Positions 55,153 to 64,000 of a stretch of 64,000 nucleotides of DNA are shown here, piece after piece; position 1 is the first letter of the stretch, and each line of letters opens with the position of its first letter. Origin of the DNA: Prauserella shujinwangii (lineage in GTDB: Bacteria > Actinomycetota > Actinomycetes > Mycobacteriales > Pseudonocardiaceae); assembly GCF_003001955.1 (NCBI RefSeq), contig NZ_PVNH01000002.1:372001-436000 (forward strand), in the 5' to 3' direction. The position numbers were made by a program, and so were the translations under genes. A model generated the notes under the pieces. It had not been told where the DNA came from. It did no database searches and saw nothing but the letters and a program-made list of their open reading frames with translations.

Positions 55153-56847
55153 ATGGGGCCGGGTCAGACACTGCAGGCACTCGCCGAGCTACTCGGCTCG
55201 GGACAGGGCAGCGTGGTCCTGGGCGTCGCGGCGCTGCTCGCCATCGCCTCGCCGATCGTCGACCGCTACGTCATCCGGCGCAAACGCGTGCACTACCGCG
55301 TCCAGTACAACTCGAAGATCGGGCTGAGCCCGGTCGACCTGCACGACGGCAATGGCGCGGCCCGCCACGCCGACCCGCGCCTGCTGCACATCGCGGAGTT
55401 GCTGGACCGGATGAGCATCGTGGTCATCCGGGTGCGCAACACCGGGAGTTTCGACATCGAGCCGAAGGACTTCGGCAGGCCGCTGGAGTTCACCTTCGGC
55501 CGCAGGGTGATCTGGGACGCGCGCATCTCCGAGCCGTCCGTCGAGGAGCATCGCGGTGAGCTGACCGACGCGCTCGAGTTCTTCTCGGTCGACGGTGACG
55601 CCGGTGATCCCGGCGAGACGGGCAAGCTCACGAAGGTGCGGACCTCGCTCGGCCAGCGACTGTCCGCGTGGCTCGGCAACTCCGCCTCCGGCGAGCCGCC
55701 ACCCGCTCCGCCACCGCAGTGGCACGGGGTCCGGCTGAGCCGGTTGTCCCTGGAACGCAAGGAGAAGTTCAAGCTCGTCGTGGTCCTGCGGGAACCCGAC
55801 GGCAACCGGCACGGCGAGATCACGAAGGTCGTCGAGCGGTCCGGGCACCTGCCGGGCGGCCGGATCAAGGACGACCGCAAGCTGCGCCGGATCACCTGGC
55901 CGGTGGTCACGGCCACGTTCGGCGTGCTGCTGACCGGGGCGTTGCTCGCCACCGTGCTGACCAGCGCCTCCCGGCAGGTCACCGACCCGACACTGCAATG
56001 CGCGGACGGCACCCTGCGCATCGTCGGCTCCAGCGCGTTCACGCCCGCGGTGAGTGACATCGCCGGTGAGTACTCCCGCGTGTGCGGCGCCGACGTGACC
56101 ACCGAGGCGACCGGCAGCATCGACGGCGTCCGGCTGCTGGCGAACCTCGACCAGGCGGAGCGGGGCACGCTGGCCGCGCTGTCCGACGGCCGGGCGGGCG
56201 AGCCGGGGCGGCAGCTCGTTGCCCAGGCGGTCGCGGTGATCGTGTACACGGTCGTCGTGAACGACTCGGTGGGCGTGGATCGGCTCACCCTGGAACAGGT
56301 CAGGGGCATCCACTCCGGCCGGTACCGGGATTGGAACCAGATCCGCCGCGGCCCCTCGCTGCCCATCCGCATCGTCGGACGCGGCCAGGAGTCCGGTTCC
56401 CGGCGCACGTTCGAGCGGACCGTGCTCGACGGCCCGGAGGGCGGCCTCTCGTCCGACTCGTGCGAGCGGCGCGACCGTGGCGCCTCGGCGCCCGTGATCC
56501 GCTGCGAGCGTGGCAGCGAGGCCGACGTCCTCGCCGAGGTCGCGGACACCGAGGGCGCGATCGGATACGCCGACCTGCCGTCCGCGAGGGCGGCCCGCAC
56601 CGGTGGACTCCCGATCACGGTCGTGGAGCTGGACGAGAACTACCCGGACGTCAGCGACATCCCCAACGGCTACCCGTTCTGGACGATCGAGTACCTCTAC
56701 ACCCTCGGTGTGCCGGAGAACGGATCGCTGCTGCGTTACTTCATCGACTACCTGCGCAGCGGCACCGCCCGCGCCGCGCTGCAGGACGCCGGGTACGTGC
56801 CGTGTGTGCGCCGGGACGGCCGGGTGCACCACCTCTGCCGCGGCTGA
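55153..56847 (+). CDS. Membrane protein with PstS-like domain
   Basis: 564 residues. A span at about residues 18-37 and another at about 255-277 (VVTATFGVLLTGALLATVLTSA) bracket a cytosolic domain of about 210 residues with a beta-rich look (MSIVVIRVRNTGSFDIEPKDF). The extracytoplasmic C-terminal 280 residues are a PBP-like fold of the PstS type (LRIVGSSAFTPAVSDIAGEY, YTVVVNDSVGVDRLTLEQVRGIHSG, GQESGSRRTFE, GAIGYADLP). PstS proteins are normally free lipoproteins; here the binding domain is tied to a cytosolic one. No pst transporter genes are near. It may be a sensor rather than a transport component. Confidence 0.75.
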   Translation: MGPGQTLQALAELLGSGQGSVVLGVAALLAIASPIVDRYVIRRKRVHYRVQYNSKIGLSPVDLHDGNGAARHADPRLLHIAELLDRMSIVVIRVRNTGSFDIEPKDFGRPLEFTFGRRVIWDARISEPSVEEHRGELTDALEFFSVDGDAGDPGETGKLTKVRTSLGQRLSAWLGNSASGEPPPAPPPQWHGVRLSRLSLERKEKFKLVVVLREPDGNRHGEITKVVERSGHLPGGRIKDDRKLRRITWPVVTATFGVLLTGALLATVLTSASRQVTDPTLQCADGTLRIVGSSAFTPAVSDIAGEYSRVCGADVTTEATGSIDGVRLLANLDQAERGTLAALSDGRAGEPGRQLVAQAVAVIVYTVVVNDSVGVDRLTLEQVRGIHSGRYRDWNQIRRGPSLPIRIVGRGQESGSRRTFERTVLDGPEGGLSSDSCERRDRGASAPVIRCERGSEADVLAEVADTEGAIGYADLPSARAARTGGLPITVVELDENYPDVSDIPNGYPFWTIEYLYTLGVPENGSLLRYFIDYLRSGTARAALQDAGYVPCVRRDGRVHHLCRG

Positions 56848-56873
56848 GCGCACCCACCGGCCACACTGGGCGG

Positions 56874-57701
56874 ATGAGCCAGACACCACGCCCACCGGCC
56901 GCGCTGACGATCGCGGGCTCGGACTCCGGCGGTGCCGCGGGGCTGCAGGCCGACCTGCGAACGTTCCTGACCTGCGGGGTGCACGGCCTCGTCGCCGTCA
57001 CCGCGGTCACCGTGCAGAACACGCTCGGGGTGCACGACCGCGCCGACATCCCCGCGCCCGTCGTCGCCGCGCAGATCGACGCCGTCGCCGGCGACATGGG
57101 CCTGGAGGCGGCCAAGACCGGGATGCTGGCGTCCGCCGACATCATCCGCGCGGTGGCACGCGCATGCGAGGAGAACGGCATCGGCGGCGACGGCACGGTG
57201 CCGTTCGTGGTGGACCCGGTGGCCGCGTCCATGCACGGGCATCCGCTGTTCGACGAGGCGGGCCTGGCGGCCCTGCGGGACGAGCTGCTGCCGAGGGCGA
57301 CCGTGCTCACCCCGAACCTGGACGAGGTGCGGCTGCTCACCGGGATCCGCGTCACCGGGCGCGAGCAACTGCGGGAGGCCGCGGTCGCCCTGCACGCGCT
57401 CGGGCCGCGGACCGTGCTCGTCAAGGGCGGGCACCTGGTCGCCGACCCGGAGTGCGTCGACGTGCTCTACGACGGCGAGACCTTTGTCGAACTGCCCGGG
57501 CCGCGGGTGGCGACCCCGCACACGCACGGCGCGGGCGACGCGATGGCATCGGCGCTCACGGCGGGCCTCGCCCGGGGCATGCCGGTGCCCGAGGCCGCCC
57601 GGTTCGCGAAGTGGTACGTCGGCAACGCCGTCGAGCACGCCTATCCGATGGGCGCGAAGGTCGGCCCCGTTTCCGCGTTCTGGCGCCTCGCCCCGGAATA
57701 G
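56874..57701 (+). CDS. thiD: HMP/HMP-P kinase ThiD, copy 2
   Basis: 275 residues with all ThiD motifs: ALTIAGSDSGGAAGLQADL, GVHGLVAVTAVTVQNTLG, GDMGLEAAKTGMLASADII, VVDPVAASMHGHPLF, PNLDEVRLLTGI, VLVKGGH and THGAGDAMASAL. It resembles copy 1 throughout and is likely a paralogue. It has no riboswitch and no thi neighbour upstream, so it would be expressed when copy 1 is shut off, for salvage of HMP or for another hydroxymethylpyrimidine-like or pyridoxal substrate. Confidence 0.94.
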   Translation: MSQTPRPPAALTIAGSDSGGAAGLQADLRTFLTCGVHGLVAVTAVTVQNTLGVHDRADIPAPVVAAQIDAVAGDMGLEAAKTGMLASADIIRAVARACEENGIGGDGTVPFVVDPVAASMHGHPLFDEAGLAALRDELLPRATVLTPNLDEVRLLTGIRVTGREQLREAAVALHALGPRTVLVKGGHLVADPECVDVLYDGETFVELPGPRVATPHTHGAGDAMASALTAGLARGMPVPEAARFAKWYVGNAVEHAYPMGAKVGPVSAFWRLAPE

Positions 57702-57719
57702 CCCGTTACGATGCGCCGC

Positions 57720-58535
57720 GTGAGGTGGCGGGAACGGGTACGGCGGCTCGTCGACGACCGAAGGTTCGGCAACTTCATCATCGCGGTGATCATCGCGAAC
57801 GCGGCGACCCTCGCACTGGAGACATTCCCGTCGATTCTGGACAGTCACGGCGGACTGCTGCACACGCTCGACTACCTCGCGCTCGGGATCTTCGTCGCGG
57901 AGCTGAGTGCCCGCTGCTACGCCTACCGCGGGGCGTTCTTCCGCGACGCCTGGAACATCTTCGACCTCGTCGTGGTCGGGATCGCGCTCGTACCGGCCAC
58001 CGGACCGTTCGCCGTGCTGCGGGCGCTGCGGATCCTCCGGGTGCTGCGGCTGGTGTCGTTGGTGCCGTCCATGCGGAAGGTCGTGGCCGGGCTGCTCGCG
58101 GCCGTGCCCGGGATGGCCTCGATCGCCGCGCTGCTCGGCCTGGTGATCTTCGTCGCCGGGGTCATGGCGACCAAGCTGTTCGGCGGTATCGCGCCCGGCG
58201 ACTTCGGCGACCTCGGCACGTCGCTGTTCACGCTGTTCCAGGTGATGACCGGGGAGTCGTGGCCGGACATCGCCGACGCGGTGATGGCGGAGGCGCCGCT
58301 GGCGTGGATCTTCTTCGTCGTCTACATCCTGGTGTCCAGCTTCGCGGTGCTGAACCTGTTCATCGCGGTGATCGTCAGCGCGATGGAGGACCAGCTGCGC
58401 GACGAGATCCGGGAGGAGGAGGACAAGCAGACCGCGCTGCAGCAGTCCGCGAACCAGGAGATCCTGGCCGAGCTGCGGGCCCTGCGGGCCGAGGTGGCCG
58501 AGCTGCGGGCCCACCGCGAACTCGACCCGAGCTGA
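57720..58535 (+). CDS. Voltage-gated sodium-channel-like ion channel (BacNav type)
   Basis: 271 residues. TACGAT at 57707-57712 lies 7 nt before the GTG at 57720, so I prefer this start over ATG 57711. Six membrane spans: S1 FIIAVIIANAATLAL, S4 with gating arginines in RALRILRVLRLVSLVPSMRK, pore helix and filter FQVMTGESWPDI, and S6 FFVVYILVSSFAVLNLFIAV. The glutamate in TGESW is the selectivity residue; NaChBac has TLESW. A coiled-coil C-terminus (residues about 235-268) should tetramerise it. The gene stands alone between thiD and a convergent MarR regulator. Confidence 0.9.
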   Translation: MRWRERVRRLVDDRRFGNFIIAVIIANAATLALETFPSILDSHGGLLHTLDYLALGIFVAELSARCYAYRGAFFRDAWNIFDLVVVGIALVPATGPFAVLRALRILRVLRLVSLVPSMRKVVAGLLAAVPGMASIAALLGLVIFVAGVMATKLFGGIAPGDFGDLGTSLFTLFQVMTGESWPDIADAVMAEAPLAWIFFVVYILVSSFAVLNLFIAVIVSAMEDQLRDEIREEEDKQTALQQSANQEILAELRALRAEVAELRAHRELDPS

Positions 58536-58539
58536 AGCG

Positions 58540-58968
58540 TCACTCGTCGTCGAGCAGGGCTTCCAGCGCGGGCAGTGCGGCGGTGAGCGCCTCCCGGTGC
58601 TCGGGCGAGAGCCGTTCGATCCGCTTGCCCAGCTCGTGCACGCGTGTGGAGCGCACACCCGAGAGCAGCCGCTCCCCCTCCTCGGTGACGGTCGCCAGCC
58701 AGGCCCTGCGGTCCACCGGGTCCGACTCCCTGCGCACGTAACCGGCCTCGACGAGGGCCGCCACGATGCGCGACATCGTCGCCGCAGCGACCCCTTCCTT
58801 GGCGGCGAGGTCACCCAGCCGCAGCTGGCCGCACCGGGACAGCGTGGCGAGCGCCGAGATCGCGCCGTGTCCCGGCCCCGGCGTGCCGGCCTGCCGCAAC
58901 GACCGGGAGAGCCGACCGATGGCGAGGAACAACCTGTTCGGGATGTCCTGCGATGACGAGGTGGTCAC
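58540..58968 (-). CDS. MarR-family regulator
   Basis: 142 residues from a GTG 7 nt after AGGAG. MarR winged helix-turn-helix: GAISALATLSRCGQLRLGDLAAKEGVAAATMSRIVAALVEAGYV, then the wing RRESDPVDRRAWLATVTEEG. Such proteins repress transporters or stress genes and release DNA on binding phenolic ligands or oxidation. It is convergent with the ion-channel gene (4-nt gap), and transcribed in the same direction as thiG, which ends up downstream of nothing here. Target unknown. Confidence 0.9.
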   Translation of the reverse strand: MTTSSSQDIPNRLFLAIGRLSRSLRQAGTPGPGHGAISALATLSRCGQLRLGDLAAKEGVAAATMSRIVAALVEAGYVRRESDPVDRRAWLATVTEEGERLLSGVRSTRVHELGKRIERLSPEHREALTAALPALEALLDDE

Positions 58969-59035
58969 CTGGGCGCTCCTCCGTCCGCGCTCGGCCTGAA
59001 GTGCCGTACACCATACGTGGCCGTCGGCGGCGTCC

Positions 59036-61130
<2,095 letters not shown>

Positions 61131-61135
61131 CGAAA

Positions 61136-61240
61136 ATCACGCTCCCTGCGCCGGCATGACCCGGATCAGGTTCCACGGTCGGAGCGGCGGCTCCCTCTCA
61201 GCCCGTGCCTCGGGCTCCCGTGCGGACCCCTCCCACGGTA
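61136..61240 (-). ncRNA. TPP riboswitch (THI element) of thiO-thiS-thiG
   Basis: On the minus strand CTGAGAGGG begins at 61201 and the second half reads GAACCTGATCCGGGTCATGCC then GGCGCAGGGAG near 61142-61172, matching the THI-box consensus. The GGGAG at its 3' end lies 11 nt before the thiO ATG, so translation is the likely control point. Confidence 0.93.
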
Positions 61241-61263
61241 CAGGGCGGTACTACTGTGGCGCC

Positions 61264-61944
61264 ATGCCCGGCCTCAACGGTGACCAGATCAGGCAGCGAC
61301 TCGCCGGTGCCAGGTTGTACCTGTGCACCGACGCCCGGCGTGAGCGCGGCGACCTCGCCGAGTTCGTCCGCGCCGCCCTCGCCGGTGGCGTCGACATCGT
61401 CCAGTTGCGCGACAAGTCCGGCGGCGCCCCGCTGGAGGCGAAGCAGGAGCTGGCCGCGCTGGAGGTGCTGGCGCAGGCGTGCGCCGAGCACGGAGCGCTG
61501 CTGTCGGTGAACGACCGTGCGGACATCGCGCTCGCCGTCGGCGCGGACGTGCTGCATCTCGGCCAGGACGACCTCCCGGTGCCGCTGGCTCGCCGGATCC
61601 TGGGCGACGAGCCGGTGATCGGCCGCTCGACGCACTCGCTCGACCAGGCGCGGGCGGCCGCGGCGGAGCCCGGCGCCGACTACTTCTGCGTGGGCCCGTG
61701 CTGGCCGACGCCCACCAAGGAGGGCCGCACCGCACCCGGCCTCGGTCTGGTCAGGGACGTGGTGGGGCGGGTCGGCACCGACCGGCCGTGGTTCGCGATC
61801 GGCGGGATCGACCGGCAGCGGCTGCCGGAGGTACTGGCCGCGGGCGCGGACCGGGCGGTGGTGGTGCGGGCCATCACCGAGGCCGCCGACCCCCGGGCCG
61901 CCGCCGCGGCGCTGAAGGCAGGCCTCACCGCCCCGCCCACGTGA
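61264..61944 (+). CDS. thiE: Thiamine-phosphate synthase ThiE
   Basis: 226 residues from ATG 61264; TACTGT 6 nt upstream suggests a leaderless promoter divergent from the thiO riboswitch. The TIM-barrel motifs are present: [78 protein letters not shown], and [25 protein letters not shown]. It joins HMP-PP and thiazole phosphate to thiamine phosphate. No riboswitch precedes it. Confidence 0.96.
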   Translation: MPGLNGDQIRQRLAGARLYLCTDARRERGDLAEFVRAALAGGVDIVQLRDKSGGAPLEAKQELAALEVLAQACAEHGALLSVNDRADIALAVGADVLHLGQDDLPVPLARRILGDEPVIGRSTHSLDQARAAAAEPGADYFCVGPCWPTPTKEGRTAPGLGLVRDVVGRVGTDRPWFAIGGIDRQRLPEVLAAGADRAVVVRAITEAADPRAAAAALKAGLTAPPT

Positions 61945-61989
61945 CCAGGAACATCACCCACACGCGCCTCTCCCGCCCCACTGATGCGA

Positions 61990-62036
61990 AGCGAGGGAGC
62001 TTTACTACCGTCAGACGGCAGTAAAGCTCCCTCGCT
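61990..62036. repeat. 23-bp inverted repeat, dispersed hairpin element copy 2
   Basis: Arms 61990-62012 and 62014-62036 are complementary with one mismatch and one unpaired base. GCGAGGGAGCTTTACTACCG is identical to the core of the element at 23170-23226, while the outer and innermost bases differ. It lies between convergent thiE and the membrane-protein gene, the same setting as copy 1. Confidence 0.85.
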
Positions 62037-62043
62037 CTCCCGC

Positions 62044-62973
62044 TCAGGGCGAGGGTTCGGTCTGCGGCTCCGTGGCGGTCTGCTCGCCCGGCTCGCCGGT
62101 CGGCTCCTGCTCCTCCTCCGCGGGCGTGCTCGGCTCCGTCGGCTCGGAGGTCTCCGTCGGCTCGCTCTCCTGCGTCTCGGTGGGGCTGTCGGAGGTGGTC
62201 GGCGCGACCGGCTGCTCCTGGCGCTGGTCGTCGCCGGGCGCCCGCTCCGTGCCACCCGAGTCGCCGGAGCCGCCCGAGCCGCCGCCGCTGACCAGCCTGC
62301 TCACCGTGCTGCCCGATCCTCCGTCGAGGGCGCGCCCGCTGACCTGCTCGAAGGCGGTTACCGCGCCCATCCCGATGACGAACGCCAGCGCGCTCGTGGC
62401 AAGCAGCAGCGGCCAGCGCCGGCGCAGCCAGCCGAGGACGCCGTTGCGCCCGGCGGGCGCCTCCCCCGCGTCCTCGGGCTTGGGCAGGAACACCGTCGGT
62501 TCGTCGGAGCCGGGCGGGTCCTGCCCCGGCAGCGGCAGGTACCGGGTCGCCTCCGTGCTGGCCCACGGCGCTCCGGCTCGCTCGAAGGCGCGGGTCCGCC
62601 GGGTCCCCGGCACCTGCTTGTAGGTGAAGGTGTGGTGTCCCGGCACCTGACGCTGGGTCTCGGCGGGCAGCACGCGCAGCGCCATCTCCTTGGTTCGCCG
62701 CGCCGCGTGTTTGGTGCGCTCCATCGACCGCAGCAGCAGCTCGCTGCCGACGGTGGTCACCACGCTGAGCACGCCCGCGCCCACCACGGTCCCGTACACC
62801 CCGAGCGACGACGCGAGGAAGGCGGCCAGGATGGCCGCGAGGGCGGCCGCGGCCACCTGTGCCAGCCGGATACCGGACGACCGCCCCGACGATTCGGAGG
62901 ATTCCGCCTCCGTCTTGTCCGGCGCGCCGGCTGCTTCCTCGGTGCTCGGCTTTCTCGAGTTCTGGTCGGCCAT
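62044..62973 (-). CDS. Hypothetical membrane protein
   Basis: 309 residues from ATG 62973. Two hydrophobic segments near residues 37-78 (AQVAAAALAAILAAFLASSLG and YGTVVGAGVLSVVTTVGSELLL) and one near residues 190-208 (WPLLLATSALAFVIGMGAVTAF). Between them lies a 110-residue polar loop (ETQRQVPGHHTFTYKQVPG). The final 95 residues are an exported low-complexity tail rich in Glu, Thr, Ser and Pro. No family recognised. The stop is directly next to the hairpin element. Confidence 0.7.
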   Translation of the reverse strand: MADQNSRKPSTEEAAGAPDKTEAESSESSGRSSGIRLAQVAAAALAAILAAFLASSLGVYGTVVGAGVLSVVTTVGSELLLRSMERTKHAARRTKEMALRVLPAETQRQVPGHHTFTYKQVPGTRRTRAFERAGAPWASTEATRYLPLPGQDPPGSDEPTVFLPKPEDAGEAPAGRNGVLGWLRRRWPLLLATSALAFVIGMGAVTAFEQVSGRALDGGSGSTVSRLVSGGGSGGSGDSGGTERAPGDDQRQEQPVAPTTSDSPTETQESEPTETSEPTEPSTPAEEEQEPTGEPGEQTATEPQTEPSP

Positions 62974-63093
62974 GATTCCGATCTGCTCGCACTCCCCGTC
63001 GTTCCCCACCCTCAACGGTTGTATCGCCGTTTTCGCTCCCGATGTTGCCACGGAGTGAGCACGAACACTATGTCCACAATAGACGCTGAAATT

Positions 63094-64000
63094 TCAGCTT
63101 CCCTTGACATCGGAATCCGCGTTCCGGGGAATGTTCGGAGGACCGTCCACGCCACAGTGCATGCGTTCGGCCGGGGGCGCGGCGGATTGCCTGGAAAGGA
63201 CGTCATTGCGAATTCCGGTGGCGAGCAGCGCGCCCAGCACGGCCAGCCCGGCGGCGGCGAGCAACGCGGTGCGCCACCCCGCCGTCAGGGCCTCCGGGTC
63301 GGCGTACGCGGTGCCGGTGAGCCCGGCGACGGCAGGCAGCAGGGCGACCGCGAGCAGGCTCCCGGTCCTGGCGATGGCGTTGTTGACGCCGGAGGCCACG
63401 CCCGCGTACCGGTCGGGCGCTGCGGCGAGCACGGTGGACGTCACGGGCGCCACCACCGTGGCCAGGCCGAGGCCGAACACCGCGACCGCGGGCAGCACGG
63501 CGCCGACGTAGGAAGCACCTGGCTCCACCCTGCGCAGCAGGAGCATCCCGGTCGCGATGAGCAGCGGGCCGAGTACCAGCTGCGCCTTCGGCCCGATCCG
63601 CTGGGCGAGTGCCCCGGACCGGCCGGAGAGGGCGAGCATCAGCAGGGTGATCGGCAGCCCCGCCGCGCCCGCCGCCGTCGGCGAGTACCCGAGCGACACC
63701 TGCAGTTGCAGGACCAGCAGCATCAGGACGCCGCCGAGCCCCGCGTAGACGGCGAGCGTCAGCCCGTTGGCCAGCACGAACGTGCGCTCGGTGAACAGCA
63801 CGGGCGGCACGAGCGGATTCCGGGAGCGGAGCTGGCGGTGGACGAAGGCGCCGAAGGCCAGCACCCCGGCGACCGCCGCACCGACGACGAGCACGTCACC
63901 CGCGCCGCGCACCGGGCCCTCGACGAGCGCCGCGGTGATGCCCGCGAGTCCCGCCGCCGCGAGCACCGAGGACAGCACGCCGGGCCTGCGCTGCCCCCGC
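63094..64000 (-). CDS. MFS drug/solute exporter, 5' end missing
   Basis: The last 302 residues are visible; the gene enters from the right edge. It has about eight to nine membrane spans and the EmrB/QacA (14-span DHA2) style (RSRNPLVPPVLFTERTFVLANGLTLAVYAGLGGVL, GYSPTAAGAAGLPITLLMLALS, FGLGLATVVAPVTSTVLAAAPDRYAGVASGVNNAIARTGS with the C-motif-like region). An export function for drugs or metabolites is likely; the substrate is unknown. The short C-terminal tail is polar. Confidence 0.85.
   Translation of the reverse strand, partial: RGQRRPGVLSSVLAAAGLAGITAALVEGPVRGAGDVLVVGAAVAGVLAFGAFVHRQLRSRNPLVPPVLFTERTFVLANGLTLAVYAGLGGVLMLLVLQLQVSLGYSPTAAGAAGLPITLLMLALSGRSGALAQRIGPKAQLVLGPLLIATGMLLLRRVEPGASYVGAVLPAVAVFGLGLATVVAPVTSTVLAAAPDRYAGVASGVNNAIARTGSLLAVALLPAVAGLTGTAYADPEALTAGWRTALLAAAGLAVLGALLATGIRNDVLSRQSAAPPAERMHCGVDGPPNIPRNADSDVKGS

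Overview
The window is a high-GC chromosomal segment of an actinomycete. The best fit is the Pseudonocardiales (Amycolatopsis / Saccharomonospora / Prauserella type). Reasons: many GTG starts, 4-nt stop/start overlaps, leaderless-type promoters (TANNNT 6-8 nt before the start), a 'conservon' (roadblock / DUF742 / GTPase / NIT-domain kinase), an Rpf lysozyme, GroEL2 with CIRCE sites, and gene orders that I recall from mycobacteria (moaA-moaD-rpfA-moaE-mog-moaC-helicase-associated protein-XPB, and moeA-psd-pssA-AAA ATPase-DUF3263-def-thiC). The species call is an inference; no rRNA or tRNA gene is present.

Layout. 0-10.5 kb: a HAD hydrolase cut by the left edge, then molybdate uptake (modABC) with a TOBE-domain regulator divergent from moaA-moaD, a secreted phosphodiesterase-like protein, rpf behind a CRP/GlxR-type site, a 21-bp repeat tract, and a malic enzyme-moaC-moaB/E operon. 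10.6-13.1 kb: a small conserved ORF and the helicase-associated protein. 13.1-27.6 kb: an apparent insertion between the helicase-associated protein and its usual neighbour XPB. It holds an extended conservon (kinase, roadblock, DUF742, GTPase, then a second roadblock and DUF742), a divergent SsuA/NMT1-type ABC transporter, a disrupted membrane-protein gene, and a second kinase / binding-protein divergent pair. 27.7-31.2 kb: XPB helicase, then a DUF4253-DUF72 pair behind a promoter with a perfect LexA box overlapped by a PafBC-type (RecA-independent) element.

31-41.6 kb: PfpI, an IclR regulator, menC, an orphan molybdenum hydroxylase large subunit, PspC, groEL under two CIRCE elements, a membrane Ser/Thr kinase, a cold-shock protein and two AIM24 proteins. 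41.6-50.3 kb: moeA, phosphatidylserine/ethanolamine synthesis (psd, pssA), a CDC48-like ATPase, a second 21-bp repeat tract, LytR_C, DUF3263, peptide deformylase and a methyltransferase. 50.3-62 kb: a cytosolic trypsin-like/PDZ protease and the thiamine genes thiC-thiD (TPP riboswitch), a second thiD, thiO-thiS-thiG (second TPP riboswitch) and thiE. Among them lie a PI-PLC-like enzyme, a membrane PstS-like protein, a voltage-gated sodium-channel-like protein and a MarR regulator. The right end has a membrane protein and an MFS exporter cut by the edge.

Three themes link the genes. Molybdenum: uptake, regulator, cofactor synthesis steps (moaA, moaC, moaD, moaE, mog-like, moeA) and one molybdoenzyme lie in a single window. 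Thiamine: nearly all of the de novo pathway is present under two riboswitches. Signalling: two NIT-domain kinases are each divergent from an NMT1-like binding protein. Two families of dispersed non-coding repeats occur (21-bp tandem arrays and a long perfect hairpin at convergent gene ends). I cannot link either to a described element.
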